From UBA6109 sp035366835 (lineage in GTDB: Bacteria; Desulfobacterota; Syntrophia; Syntrophales; UBA6109): DNA of 64,000 nt. Location of the stretch: assembly GCA_035366835.1 (NCBI GenBank), contig DAOSIS010000018.1, positions 1 through 64,000 on the forward strand. The letters are read 5' to 3'. Under the pieces are notes generated by a model. The model saw only the letters and a list, made by a program, of their open reading frames with translations, had not been told where the DNA came from and made no database searches. Shown here piece by piece: positions 56,178 through 64,000 of this stretch; within the stretch, counting starts at the first letter, position 1; every line of letters begins with the position of its first letter. The position numbers were made by a program, and so were the translations under genes.

Positions 56178-58061
56178 GTGGAAACGCTCGTATTCTTGAT
56201 CCTCTATCCCGTCGTCGCAGCCTTGGCGCTGATCCTGATCCGCGGGGATTCCCCGCGCAGGTTCGTCGTCGTCGCCTCCGCCGTCCTGCTGATCGTCGCG
56301 TCCTGCTGGCTGCTGAAGTACGATTATTCGGCGCCCGTCAACCTGTATCAGGTCCATGCGGACTGGATCCGGCTGTTGATGCAGATCGTCGAACTGGCGT
56401 TGGCGGCGTACATGATCGTGCTCGCCGTCCGCCACAGGAAATGGCCGATTGTTCCGCTTGTCCTGGCCTCCGCCGGCGTCGGCCTGTGGTTTGAAGTCGT
56501 GCACGTCCACACCATGGGGAAAGGGGTTGCGCTGTCTCTGAACCGGTTTTCCCTCATCATGGCCCTGATCACGGGAATCGTCGGCAGCCTGATCGCCGTG
56601 TATGCCTTGGGATATATGAGGACCTACCACGCGCACGAGAAAGACGTCCCCGACAAACGCCGCACCTTCTTCTTCGTCATCTTTGTTTTCCTCTCGGCCA
56701 TGTTCGGCATCGTCTTCAGCAACGATCTCCTTTGGTTCTACTTCTTCTGGGAGATCACGACCGTCTGCTCCTTCGTCCTGATCGCCTACAGAGGAGATCA
56801 AGAGTCCATTAATAACGCCTTCCTCGCCCTGGGATACAACCTCGCGGGTGGTCTGGCGATGCTCCTGGGCATCGTGATCCTCTTTTCCCAGCACGGAATC
56901 TTCGAATTGGATAAGCTTCTTCTCCATGACAAATCCGTCGTGATGGCGCCGGTCATTCTTTTGTCCATCGCCGGAATCGTGAAATCCGCCCAGCTTCCCT
57001 TCTCGTCCTGGCTGGTGGGGGCCATGGTGGCGCCGACGCCGGTTTCCGCCCTGCTTCATTCCAGCACCATGGTCAAGGCCGGAGTCTATTTGCTGGTGAA
57101 GCTCGCGCCCCTGTTCGACGGTACCTATGCAGGGCTGCTGGTCGCGCTCCTTGGCGGCTTCACCTTCATGATGACCTCGATGATCGCCATTTCCCAAAGC
57201 GATGCCAAGAAGGTCCTGGCCTATTCAACGATCGCCAATCTGGGTTTGATCGTCATGTGCGCCGGCATCGGCACCTACGAAGCGCTCTGGGCCGCGGTGC
57301 TTCTCATCATCTTCCACGCCGTCGCCAAATGTCTGCTTTTCCTCTGCGTCGGCTCCATCGCGCACGTGATCGGAACCCGGGATATCGAGGCGATGGACGC
57401 ACTGGTTCTGGCGATGCCGAGATTGACTTGGCTGATGCTGATCGGCATGGCGGGCATGTTCCTCGCGCCCTTCGGGATGCTGATCAGCAAATGGGCCGCC
57501 CTGGTCGCCGTGATCGACGCCAATCCGATCCTCACCTTTCTGCTGATCTACGGGTCGGGCGCGACCCTGTTCTTCTGGGTGAAGTGGATGGGGAGGCTTC
57601 TTTCCGTGAGTCAGCTTCGGGAAAACATCGAGACCGGCATCCAACGGACGATTTGGGCGCCCCTCTACATTCTGGGGTTCCTGATGACCGCCGTCTGCTT
57701 TTTCTTCCCCTATATGTCGCACCGGATGATCGAACCCTATGTGACCGGTGTCTACGGCACGACCTTCACGATGAGCCCCGGCAACATCACCATCATGATC
57801 ATCATGATGGGACTCGTTTTTCTTTTCTTCGTCAGCCGCAAGGAGGTGAATTTCCGGAACACGAGGATGGTCGATGCCTACCTGGGGGGCGCCAATCTCC
57901 CGGGGAGCAAAGCCTTTACGGGTTCGGCCGGGGCCGTGCAGAAAATCGTTTTGCGAAACTATTACCTGGAAAAATACTTCGGCGAGAAACTTCTGCTGTA
58001 TCCCAGCATTTTCGTCGCCTTGGGCTTATTGATTGTCCTGATCATCGGAGCGGTTGCCTGA
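56178..58061 (+). CDS. echA: Ech-type hydrogenase membrane subunit EchA (NuoL-like)
   Basis: The 627-residue protein has about 14-16 membrane helices of the proton-pumping antiporter-like fold (NuoL/EchA). Conserved charged sites include the Glu of FFWEITTVCSF and the Lys in GIVKSAQLPFSSWLVGAM. It would couple hydrogenase electron flow to ion movement across the inner membrane. The start is taken as GTG 56178 with AAGGAA seven bases upstream; an in-frame start at 56118 lacks support. It is the first gene of echABCDEF. Confidence 0.85.
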   Translation: METLVFLILYPVVAALALILIRGDSPRRFVVVASAVLLIVASCWLLKYDYSAPVNLYQVHADWIRLLMQIVELALAAYMIVLAVRHRKWPIVPLVLASAGVGLWFEVVHVHTMGKGVALSLNRFSLIMALITGIVGSLIAVYALGYMRTYHAHEKDVPDKRRTFFFVIFVFLSAMFGIVFSNDLLWFYFFWEITTVCSFVLIAYRGDQESINNAFLALGYNLAGGLAMLLGIVILFSQHGIFELDKLLLHDKSVVMAPVILLSIAGIVKSAQLPFSSWLVGAMVAPTPVSALLHSSTMVKAGVYLLVKLAPLFDGTYAGLLVALLGGFTFMMTSMIAISQSDAKKVLAYSTIANLGLIVMCAGIGTYEALWAAVLLIIFHAVAKCLLFLCVGSIAHVIGTRDIEAMDALVLAMPRLTWLMLIGMAGMFLAPFGMLISKWAALVAVIDANPILTFLLIYGSGATLFFWVKWMGRLLSVSQLRENIETGIQRTIWAPLYILGFLMTAVCFFFPYMSHRMIEPYVTGVYGTTFTMSPGNITIMIIMMGLVFLFFVSRKEVNFRNTRMVDAYLGGANLPGSKAFTGSAGAVQKIVLRNYYLEKYFGEKLLLYPSIFVALGLLIVLIIGAVA

Positions 58062-58062
58062 G

Positions 58063-58914
58063 ATGGATATCCTGTCGCTGACCCTTTATATCGTTCTGGC
58101 TCCTCTGTTCGGAGGCCTGCTGGCCGGCGTCGATCGCCGGATCACGGCCCGCCTGCAGGGGCGTTTCGGTCCGCCGATCCTGCAGCCTTTCTACGACGTC
58201 GCGAAATTGTTCTGCAAAGAAACCTTGGTCGTGCGCCACACGCAGACCGTTTACATCATTTTCTTTGTCGTGTTCATGGTCTTTACAGGGGGTATCTTCT
58301 ATCTGGGCGGCGATCTCCTTCTGGTGATCTTTTCCATGATGCTCGCCAATACGTTCCTGATTCTGGCCGGATACAGGGGCAGCTCCCCCTACAGCACGGT
58401 CGGCACCGAGCGCGAGCTGCTGCAGATGATGGCGTACGAACCGATGGTTCTGTTCTATGTCGTCGCCATCTACATGGCGTCAAAGACTTTCTACGTGGGA
58501 CAGATCGCCACAACCTCGCATCCCATGCTCATCAAGTCTCTGCCGGGCGTATTCCTCGGGTTTGTCTACGTCCTGACGATCAAGCTGCGCAAATCGCCCT
58601 TCGACCTCTCCACATCGCACCACGGCCATCAGGAGATCGTCAAGGGGATCACGACGGAATACACCGGACCGTCCCTGGCCCTGATCGAGATCGCGCACTG
58701 GTACGAAAACATCCTTCTCTTGGGTCTGGTGGCCCTGTTCTTCGCGCCTCATCTCTGGCTGGGCGTAGCGGCCTCGTTGACGGTCTATTCCCTGGAAATC
58801 TTCATCGACAATGCCTGCGCCCGGGCGCGATGGCAGATGACCGTATTTTCATCCTGGGGAATCGCCGCGGTCCTCGGCTTCGGCAACGTCCTCGCGCTGA
58901 CTCTATTCAGGTAG
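58063..58914 (+). CDS. echB: Ech-type hydrogenase membrane subunit EchB (NuoH-like)
   Basis: The 283-residue protein has about eight membrane helices and the NuoH-like quinone-site region degenerated to the hydrogenase form. Identifying stretches are GVDRRITARLQGRFGPPILQPFYDVAKLF and RKSPFDLSTSHHGHQEIVKG (written in part). It anchors the peripheral arm to the membrane and links it to EchA. Its ATG at 58063 follows the echA stop by one base. Alternative start ATG 58054 overlaps echA. Confidence 0.9.
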   Translation: MDILSLTLYIVLAPLFGGLLAGVDRRITARLQGRFGPPILQPFYDVAKLFCKETLVVRHTQTVYIIFFVVFMVFTGGIFYLGGDLLLVIFSMMLANTFLILAGYRGSSPYSTVGTERELLQMMAYEPMVLFYVVAIYMASKTFYVGQIATTSHPMLIKSLPGVFLGFVYVLTIKLRKSPFDLSTSHHGHQEIVKGITTEYTGPSLALIEIAHWYENILLLGLVALFFAPHLWLGVAASLTVYSLEIFIDNACARARWQMTVFSSWGIAAVLGFGNVLALTLFR

Positions 58915-58920
58915 GAATCT

Positions 58921-59367
58921 ATGTCCTTGATGCAGAAATCACCTTGGATCATCCATTACGACGGGTCGAGCTGCAACGGATGCGATATCGAAGTGCTGGC
59001 CGCGCTGACGCCCATGTACGACGTCGAGCGCTTCGGCGTCATCAATACGGGCAATCCCAAGCACGCCGACATCTTCCTGATCACCGGCTCCGTCAACGAG
59101 CAGAACAAATCGGTCGTCCGGAACATCTATGACCAGATGCCGAATCCGAAGGTTGTCGTCGCGGTCGGAATCTGCGCCTGCACCGGCGGGATCTTCCGCG
59201 ACTGCTACAATGTCCTGGGCGGTCCGGATAAGGTCATTCCCGTGGATCTCTACGTGCCGGGCTGCGCAGCGCGCCCGGAGTCGATCATCGACGGGGTGAT
59301 CAGGGCACTGGCAGTGTGGGAGGAAAAGCGGCGCAGCCTGACGGGACAGAAAGGGACACCATCATGA
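58921..59367 (+). CDS. echC: Ech-type hydrogenase small subunit EchC (NuoB-like)
   Basis: The 148-residue protein holds the proximal [4Fe-4S] cluster site, seen as SCNGCDIE (Cys18 and Cys21), GICACTGGIF (about residue 85) and VPGCAARPE (Cys115). It passes electrons between EchF and the EchE active site. Unlike the small subunits of periplasmic hydrogenases, there is no Tat signal. It follows echB by six bases and overlaps echD as ATGA. Confidence 0.92.
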   Translation: MSLMQKSPWIIHYDGSSCNGCDIEVLAALTPMYDVERFGVINTGNPKHADIFLITGSVNEQNKSVVRNIYDQMPNPKVVVAVGICACTGGIFRDCYNVLGGPDKVIPVDLYVPGCAARPESIIDGVIRALAVWEEKRRSLTGQKGTPS

Positions 59368-59774
59368 TCGAACCGCAGGATCTCAGGGAAACGACCCTCG
59401 AACGGTTGATCGGCGAGGTGCAGGAATTCCGGGATGCGGGCTATCGTCTGGTGCAGATCGGCGCCACCCGTACGGAAGGCTTCGAAATCAACTATTCCTT
59501 CGACAGGGATCTGAAATTCGTCAATCTCAAGATCAAGATCGCGGACAACAGCGTGGAGATCCCCAGCATCAGCGGCGTGTACTGGAACGCCTTCCTCTAC
59601 GAGAACGAGATTCACGACCTGTTCGGCCTGAAGATCCGGAACATCAAGATCGACTACCGCGGGACCTTCTACAAGGTGGCGAAACCGGCCGCGTTCGCCG
59701 AAAAGCCGGCGGCGCCGGCCGCAAGGAAGCGAGCCGCCAAGCCGGCAGCCGGAACGGAGGTTTCTGAGACGTGA
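59364..59774 (+). CDS. echD: Ech-type hydrogenase subunit EchD (NuoC-like)
   Basis: The 136-residue protein has the NuoC/EchD fold with the conserved WNAFLYENEIHDLFGLKI segment (about 76-94, in part). It ends in an Ala/Pro/Lys-rich tail (AFAEKPAAPAARKRAAKPAAG, in part), which is unusual for EchD and may be a flexible linker. It is a structural subunit without cofactors. The start overlaps the echC stop and its stop overlaps echE. Confidence 0.85.
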   Translation: MIEPQDLRETTLERLIGEVQEFRDAGYRLVQIGATRTEGFEINYSFDRDLKFVNLKIKIADNSVEIPSISGVYWNAFLYENEIHDLFGLKIRNIKIDYRGTFYKVAKPAAFAEKPAAPAARKRAAKPAAGTEVSET

Positions 59775-60850
59775 CCCAGCGCAGCATTATCCCCTTCGGA
59801 CCGCAGCATCCGGTGTTGCCCGAGCCGATCCACCTGGATCTGGTCGTCGAAGACGAAACGGTCGTCGAGGCGATCCCTTCGATCGGCTTCGTCCACCGGG
59901 GACTGGAGAGCCTCGTCGCGAAGAAGGATTTTCAGGAGTTCGTCTACGTGGCCGAACGGATCTGCGGCATCTGCAGCTTCATTCATGGAATGACTTATTG
60001 CCACGGCGTCGAACAGATCATGGAGATCGAAGTTCCTCCGCGCGCGCAGTACCTGCGGACGATCTGGTCGGAGCTCTCCCGGATCCACAGCCACCTGCTC
60101 TGGCTGGGCCTGACGGCCGACGCCTTCGGGTTCGAGAGCCTCTTCATGCACAGCTGGCGCCTGCGCGAGAAGGTGCTGGACATCATCGAGGCGACGACCG
60201 GCGGACGCGTCATCTTCGGCTCCTGCAAGGTCGGGGGCGTGCGCCGCGACATCGAAAACGCCGCATTGAGGACGATCGCGGCGACGCTTCAGGATTACGC
60301 CAAGGAGTACCGCGAGATCGGCGGCGTCTTTCTCGAGGACCTGACCGTCAAGCGGCGCCTCTGCGGCGTCGGCGTGCTTTCCGGTGAGGATGCCCTGCAG
60401 CTGGGCGCGGTCGGTCCGATGCTGCGGGCCAGCGGTGTCGCCCAGGACATGCGTCTCCTCAAGTACGCCGCCTACGGCGAGATCGATTTCAGCCCCGTCA
60501 CCGCCGCCGAAGGCGACAGTTACGCGCGCTGTTCGGTGCGCGTCCGCGAGATCTTCCAGTCCGTCGGGATCATCCGGCAGTGCGCGGAAAAGATCCCGGA
60601 CGGCGCCATTGAAACCAAAGTCGCCGGCCTGCCCGACGGCGAGTTCTACGCCCGCACCGAGCAGCCTCGTGGAGAGGTGATCTACTACGTCAAGGCCAAC
60701 GGAACCAAAAATCTGGAGCGTCTGAGGGTGCGCACACCCACGTTCGCCAACATTCCGGCGATGCTGAAGGTCATGCCGGGCTGCCAGCTGGCCGATGTGC
60801 CGGTGCTGGTGCTCACGATCGACCCCTGCATCAGCTGTACGGAGAGATGA
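59771..60850 (+). CDS. echE: Ech-type [NiFe] hydrogenase catalytic large subunit EchE
   Basis: The 359-residue protein carries both nickel-binding cysteine pairs: RICGIC (Cys65 and Cys68) and DPCISC (Cys353 and Cys356). The protein ends three residues after the last Cys (CTER), so there is no C-terminal extension for a maturation protease, as in known EchE proteins. It therefore should be a true hydrogenase subunit and not a Complex I relative. The start is GTG at 59771, overlapping echD. Confidence 0.95.
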   Translation: MTQRSIIPFGPQHPVLPEPIHLDLVVEDETVVEAIPSIGFVHRGLESLVAKKDFQEFVYVAERICGICSFIHGMTYCHGVEQIMEIEVPPRAQYLRTIWSELSRIHSHLLWLGLTADAFGFESLFMHSWRLREKVLDIIEATTGGRVIFGSCKVGGVRRDIENAALRTIAATLQDYAKEYREIGGVFLEDLTVKRRLCGVGVLSGEDALQLGAVGPMLRASGVAQDMRLLKYAAYGEIDFSPVTAAEGDSYARCSVRVREIFQSVGIIRQCAEKIPDGAIETKVAGLPDGEFYARTEQPRGEVIYYVKANGTKNLERLRVRTPTFANIPAMLKVMPGCQLADVPVLVLTIDPCISCTER

Positions 60851-60853
60851 GAA

Positions 60854-61192
60854 ATGCCCGTTTTCACCATTTCAGGAATGATTCTTCGCTCCCTGTTCGG
60901 TCGCCCGGCGACCTTGATGTATCCGTTCGAGCCGCGCGAATACGCGACGGGGAGCCGGGGACATATCGAGATCGACGCCGGGACCTGTATCTATTGCGGC
61001 CTCTGCCGGCGCAAATGTCCCACCGCGGCGCTGGCCGTGGATCGCGAGGCGAAAGTCTGGGAAATCGACCGGCTGCGGTGCATCTCCTGCGGCTGCTGCG
61101 TCGAGGTTTGCCCGAAGAAGTGTCTGAGCATGGCGCGGGGGTATTCCCCGGCCGTGCCCTCCGCCGGAGAGCCGGAGAAGCATCATGCATGA
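60854..61192 (+). CDS. echF: Ech-type hydrogenase ferredoxin subunit EchF
   Basis: The 112-residue polyferredoxin holds two [4Fe-4S] clusters: CIYCGLCRRKCP and CISCGCCVEVCP. It takes electrons from ferredoxin and passes them to EchC. Its N-terminus MPVFTISGMILRSLF is compatible with membrane contact. It follows echE by three bases, and its last bases overlap hypA. Confidence 0.92.
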   Translation: MPVFTISGMILRSLFGRPATLMYPFEPREYATGSRGHIEIDAGTCIYCGLCRRKCPTAALAVDREAKVWEIDRLRCISCGCCVEVCPKKCLSMARGYSPAVPSAGEPEKHHA

Positions 61193-61517
61193 GCATCATC
61201 AGGTGGAAAAACTCGTCGAGGGGCTGCTGCGCGAAACCGGCGGCAGAAAGGTCCGGAGCCTCGTCCTGGTCATGGGGGAACTACTGGGCTTCGACGAAAC
61301 GTCGGTCAGGCTCTATTTCGAACACTTTACCGATGGGACCCCCGCCGAAGGCGCGGTACTCACCGTCCGCTGGATCAGGGGCGAGCTGCACTGTCCGCAG
61401 TGCAACAGGAATTTCGTGAAGGACAGAAGCCGCTTGGATTGCCCGACCTGCGGCAGGCAGGGAGTTCCGACCCCGACCGGCAAAGAGTTCCATTTCGAAA
61501 AGGTCGTGGCGGAATAG
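61185..61517 (+). CDS. hypA: Hydrogenase nickel-incorporation chaperone HypA
   Basis: The 110-residue protein has the HypA start MHEHH, where His2 is the nickel ligand in family members, and a zinc site of CPQC and CPTC. It delivers nickel to the hydrogenase large subunit, normally together with the GTPase HypB, which is not in the window. It overlaps the echF end by eight bases and lies 2 bp before the HypC-HydE fusion. Confidence 0.93.
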   Translation: MHEHHQVEKLVEGLLRETGGRKVRSLVLVMGELLGFDETSVRLYFEHFTDGTPAEGAVLTVRWIRGELHCPQCNRNFVKDRSRLDCPTCGRQGVPTPTGKEFHFEKVVAE

Positions 61518-61519
61518 CG

Positions 61520-62806
61520 ATGTGTTACGCCATTCCCGGCCGGGTGGTTGCCGTTGACGGCGCCGCCGTCACGGTCGAATACTACGGTCAGCACAAGACG
61601 GCGCGCAATGAATTCCGGGATCTCCGGACCGGCGATTACGTCTACGCGCAGGGCGGCTTTGTCGTCGAAAAGGTCTCTCCGGCCGAAGCCGAATCGGTTC
61701 TCGCAACGTGGAAGGAGATCTTCTTCGAACTCCAGGAGACCGATCTGCGCCTCTCCCGGCTGGGCCATCCCTCCGGCAACGAAAAACTGGGCCGGATCCT
61801 CGACAGGGCCGCGGAGGGAATGCCGCTGAACGACGAGCAGGCCGAATTGCTGCTCGGCCTGGACGATCCGGCGGACATCGATCTTCTATACCGGACGGCG
61901 AACTTTCTCCGCCACAAGTACCATGACAATTCCTGCTGCGTGCACGGCATCATCGAAATGAGCAATGCCTGCACGCAGTCCTGCGCCTACTGCGGCATCT
62001 CGAAACACAACCGGGGATTGAGACGCTACCGCATGACGCGTCCGCAGGTCTTCGCGGCGGCGCAAAGGGCCGTGGCGCTGGGCTTTAAGGCGCTGGTCCT
62101 GCAGTCGGGCCAGGACTGCTATCCCGTCGAGATGCTGGCCGACTTGATCGGGGAACTGAAGAGCCGATTCCCCCTCCTGATCTTCGTCAGTTTCGGCGAA
62201 CTGAGCCGTGAAGGGCTGGAAATGCTCTACGCAGCCGGCGCCCGCGGCATCCTCTTGCGCTTCGAGACGTCGGATGGGGAGCTGTACCGGAAGCTGCACC
62301 CCGAGAGCAGCCTGGAAAGACGTCTGCAAGTTCTTCGCCAAGCGGGCGAAATCGGTTTTCTCGTCGTCACGGGCGGCCTGATCGGCCTGCCGGGACAGAC
62401 CAGGCGGTCTCTCCTGAACGATCTTCGCCTGGCGGCCTCGCTTCATCCGGAGATGGTTTCCTTCGGGCCGTTCTTGCCCCATCCCGACACGCCCCTGGCG
62501 GAACAGGCCCCGCCCGCATGCGGCGAGATCATCAAGTGCCTTGCCGCGGCCCGCCTGCTGGTTCCCCGCAGGGCCAAGGTCCTCGTGACCACGAGCCTGG
62601 AAACCCTGGACCCCGGGGCACGCCGCCTGGCGCTGCAGTCCGGCTGCAGCTCCGTCATGCTCAATGTCTCTCCGATGGAGCATCGCAGTCTTTACAGCAT
62701 CTATCCGGACCGCGCCCACAGCAGGGATCCGGTCGAACGGCAGATCGCCGATACATTGAATCTGCTGAAGAGCCTGGGGCGGGCGCCGACGGATCTCGGG
62801 GTGTAG
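61520..62806 (+). CDS. HypC-HydE-like fusion: [NiFe] chaperone joined to radical SAM enzyme
   Basis: The 428-residue protein has two parts. Residues 1-73 are HypC, starting MCYAIPGRVVAVDG with the essential Cys2. Residues about 85-428 form a HydE-like radical SAM enzyme: CTQSCAYC (Cys151, 155, 158) for the SAM cluster, HNRGLRRYRMT, VLQSGQD, LRFETSD, GLIGLPGQT and the PFLPHPDTPLA segment. The second cluster cysteines found at the C-terminus of Thermotoga HydE are absent. HypC carries Fe(CN)2CO in [NiFe] assembly and HydE acts in [FeFe] assembly, so a single polypeptide with both is unexpected. It ends the ech operon; hypBDEF are not in the window. Confidence 0.92.
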   Translation: MCYAIPGRVVAVDGAAVTVEYYGQHKTARNEFRDLRTGDYVYAQGGFVVEKVSPAEAESVLATWKEIFFELQETDLRLSRLGHPSGNEKLGRILDRAAEGMPLNDEQAELLLGLDDPADIDLLYRTANFLRHKYHDNSCCVHGIIEMSNACTQSCAYCGISKHNRGLRRYRMTRPQVFAAAQRAVALGFKALVLQSGQDCYPVEMLADLIGELKSRFPLLIFVSFGELSREGLEMLYAAGARGILLRFETSDGELYRKLHPESSLERRLQVLRQAGEIGFLVVTGGLIGLPGQTRRSLLNDLRLAASLHPEMVSFGPFLPHPDTPLAEQAPPACGEIIKCLAAARLLVPRRAKVLVTTSLETLDPGARRLALQSGCSSVMLNVSPMEHRSLYSIYPDRAHSRDPVERQIADTLNLLKSLGRAPTDLGV

Positions 62807-62835
62807 GGGCCACCAAACCGGCCGGGCTCAGGCGG

Positions 62836-63264
62836 TCAATCCCCGCTCGAGAATTTCAGCCAGTTCGCATCGGCCTTCCTGATGTTGCCGGGAATGTCGA
62901 TGCGCCATTTCTCATGGGCTTCCCTGCTGCAGTTCAGGTAAAGCTTCCCATCGACGATCTCCCACACTTCCGGATCGGTATGGGCTTTCCGGGCCTCCGT
63001 CATGGCCCAGGCGCAGTAGCCGTCATATTGGGGCGCATATCTTCCGGGGTCTCCCGCGAACAGGTCCCTGTTTTCGCCGGTTGAAAAATACCAAGTCAGC
63101 TTGTGCCACTGGTAGGCAAAGGACTCGTTGCCCTTCAGGGCCTTCCCGACCTTGAAGTATGCAACGGCGTCATAACCCCTGATGGCGACAGCGCCCGCCG
63201 GCGAACCTCCGGCCGCGATGCCGCTCAATCCGGCCAACAGGAACAGCACGAACGCGGAACGCAT
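62836..63264 (-). CDS. Exported YHS-domain protein
   Basis: The 142-residue protein has a signal peptide (MRSAFVLFLLAG start, cleavage near residue 24) and a YHS-like domain with GYDAVAYFKVGKALKG and WYFSTGENRDLFAGDPGRYAPQYDGYCA. YHS proteins are often linked to metals and periplasmic processes; the exact role here is unknown. GGGAGG precedes the ATG at 63264. It converges with the HypC-HydE gene, 29 bp away. Confidence 0.8.
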   Translation of the reverse strand: MRSAFVLFLLAGLSGIAAGGSPAGAVAIRGYDAVAYFKVGKALKGNESFAYQWHKLTWYFSTGENRDLFAGDPGRYAPQYDGYCAWAMTEARKAHTDPEVWEIVDGKLYLNCSREAHEKWRIDIPGNIRKADANWLKFSSGD

Positions 63265-63403
63265 GAAAATCCTCCCGATCGCCGTCGATGATGCCATATC
63301 CGCCACCTATCCGTCACGAGACCGACGAAGTTTCACGAATGCGATCCGATGCAGCATCGCCGGCTTCGCACGCCACAGACACACGCCCCGCTCTTCGGGC
63401 ATC

Positions 63404-64000
63404 CTACGCATACCCCTGCCGCTTCTTCCATGCGGCGAGGCCCGTCTTGACGGTTTCCGCAGCGCCGTCAATGCCGATGTATCCCGTATTGACCACCAGG
63501 TCATAGTAAATGGGGTTGGTCCAGTCGATGTGGAAGTGCCTTCGATGAAAGGCATCCCGCTCGGACTCCGTCTTGTAGACGTATCGTTCCGCCGTTTCGA
63601 GGTCGGCCCCCGAGTCTTTCATCACGTTCTGAATCCGGAATTCCAGCGGCGCGATCAGCCGGAGGCGAAAAGCCTCCTGCGGCGGCAGGATGAACTGGCT
63701 GCCGCGTCCGACGATAACGGCGTTCCCCTGCTTGCCGATCGTCCCGACGACCTTGGTGAGATGGCGCAGGTATTCGTCCGGCCACAGGTGGCGCGAACTG
63801 AAGAGCGAACTGAGCCAGGAATCCCGCAGGCGGACCTCCTTTTCATCGAGAGACGCGATGACCTTCTCGCTGATGTCCGTCCGTTCGGCCACCTGCTGAA
63901 TGATTTGCGCCCCGATGAGATCCATCCCAAGGTCTCTCGCGAGCTGGCGGGCGATTTCACTGCCGCCGCTGCCCGGTTCCCGCGAAATCGTGATGCAGGG
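63404..64000 (-). CDS. Cytidylate kinase-like family protein, 5' end cut by window edge
   Basis: At least 198 residues are present, and the true start lies beyond 64000. The coding frame continues upstream of the ATG at 63925 with CITISREPGSGGSEIARQLA, the phosphate-binding start of the cytidylate kinase-like group. The remainder (IVGRGSQFILP, LIAPLEFRI, GYIGIDGAAETV) is typical. This group phosphorylates unknown nucleosides. It lies on the same strand as the YHS protein. Confidence 0.82.
   Translation of the reverse strand, partial: PCITISREPGSGGSEIARQLARDLGMDLIGAQIIQQVAERTDISEKVIASLDEKEVRLRDSWLSSLFSSRHLWPDEYLRHLTKVVGTIGKQGNAVIVGRGSQFILPPQEAFRLRLIAPLEFRIQNVMKDSGADLETAERYVYKTESERDAFHRRHFHIDWTNPIYYDLVVNTGYIGIDGAAETVKTGLAAWKKRQGYA

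Overview
The window reads as chromosome of a GC-rich, strictly anaerobic Gram-negative bacterium, most plausibly a Desulfobacterota (old Deltaproteobacteria) syntroph-like lineage. This is an inference from gene content: an outer-membrane lipid transport (Mla) system, OmpA, a six-subunit Ech-type [NiFe] hydrogenase, indolepyruvate:ferredoxin oxidoreductase, rubrerythrin, rubredoxin and an F-type flavoprotein. No rRNA genes or CRISPR arrays were seen. There is one tRNA gene (Asn, GTT).

Layout. 1-250: remnant of an insertion-sequence-like end, then a promoter and a leader with a recognisable PyrR-binding loop and intrinsic terminator. 256-6970: pyrR-pyrB-pyrC-recO, then glyQ-glyS. 7218-9552: a GAF-domain GspE/PilB-type ATPase split by a frameshift. 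9759-14912: Mla genes (lipoprotein, mlaD, mlaF, and a STAS-mlaE fusion), interrupted by a cupin and a DJ-1/PfpI gene on the other strand. 14941-22386: mutS, a small membrane protein, a CPBP-family protein with altered catalytic motifs, a ClC channel with CBS domains and a cation/proton antiporter. 22658-28320: DUF58, DUF4129 and MoxR genes and a hybrid histidine kinase. 28336-34922 (minus strand): an Fe-S protein, the oxidative-stress set rubrerythrin/rubredoxin/FprA, and iorB-iorA-FrhB-like. 35074-36236: tRNA-Asn with a decayed large serine recombinase abutting it. 36349-42759: a visibly less GC-rich block of secreted or envelope proteins, a receiver protein and an HD-GYP protein. 43089-49268: nudC, a Tm-1-like gene with a frameshift, its TIM-barrel partner and two MFS transporters. 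49456-54320 (minus strand): a catabolic-looking operon pxpB-pxpC-pxpA-Gfo/Idh-aminotransferase. 54321-56177: a gene-poor stretch with IS-like repeats and one 36-residue membrane protein gene. 56178-62806: echABCDEF-hypA followed by a gene fusing HypC to a HydE-like radical SAM enzyme. The window ends with a YHS-domain protein and a cytidylate-kinase-like gene cut by the window edge.

The most unusual item is the HypC-HydE fusion at 61520-62806. It places a HydE-type radical SAM enzyme, known from [FeFe] hydrogenase maturation, on the same polypeptide as a [NiFe] hydrogenase chaperone, at the end of an Ech operon. Other points of interest are the PyrR attenuator, a dispersed hairpin repeat with a compensatory base change (40452 and 49381), and two genes whose frames are broken by single-base shifts (7218-9552 and 44011-45221).
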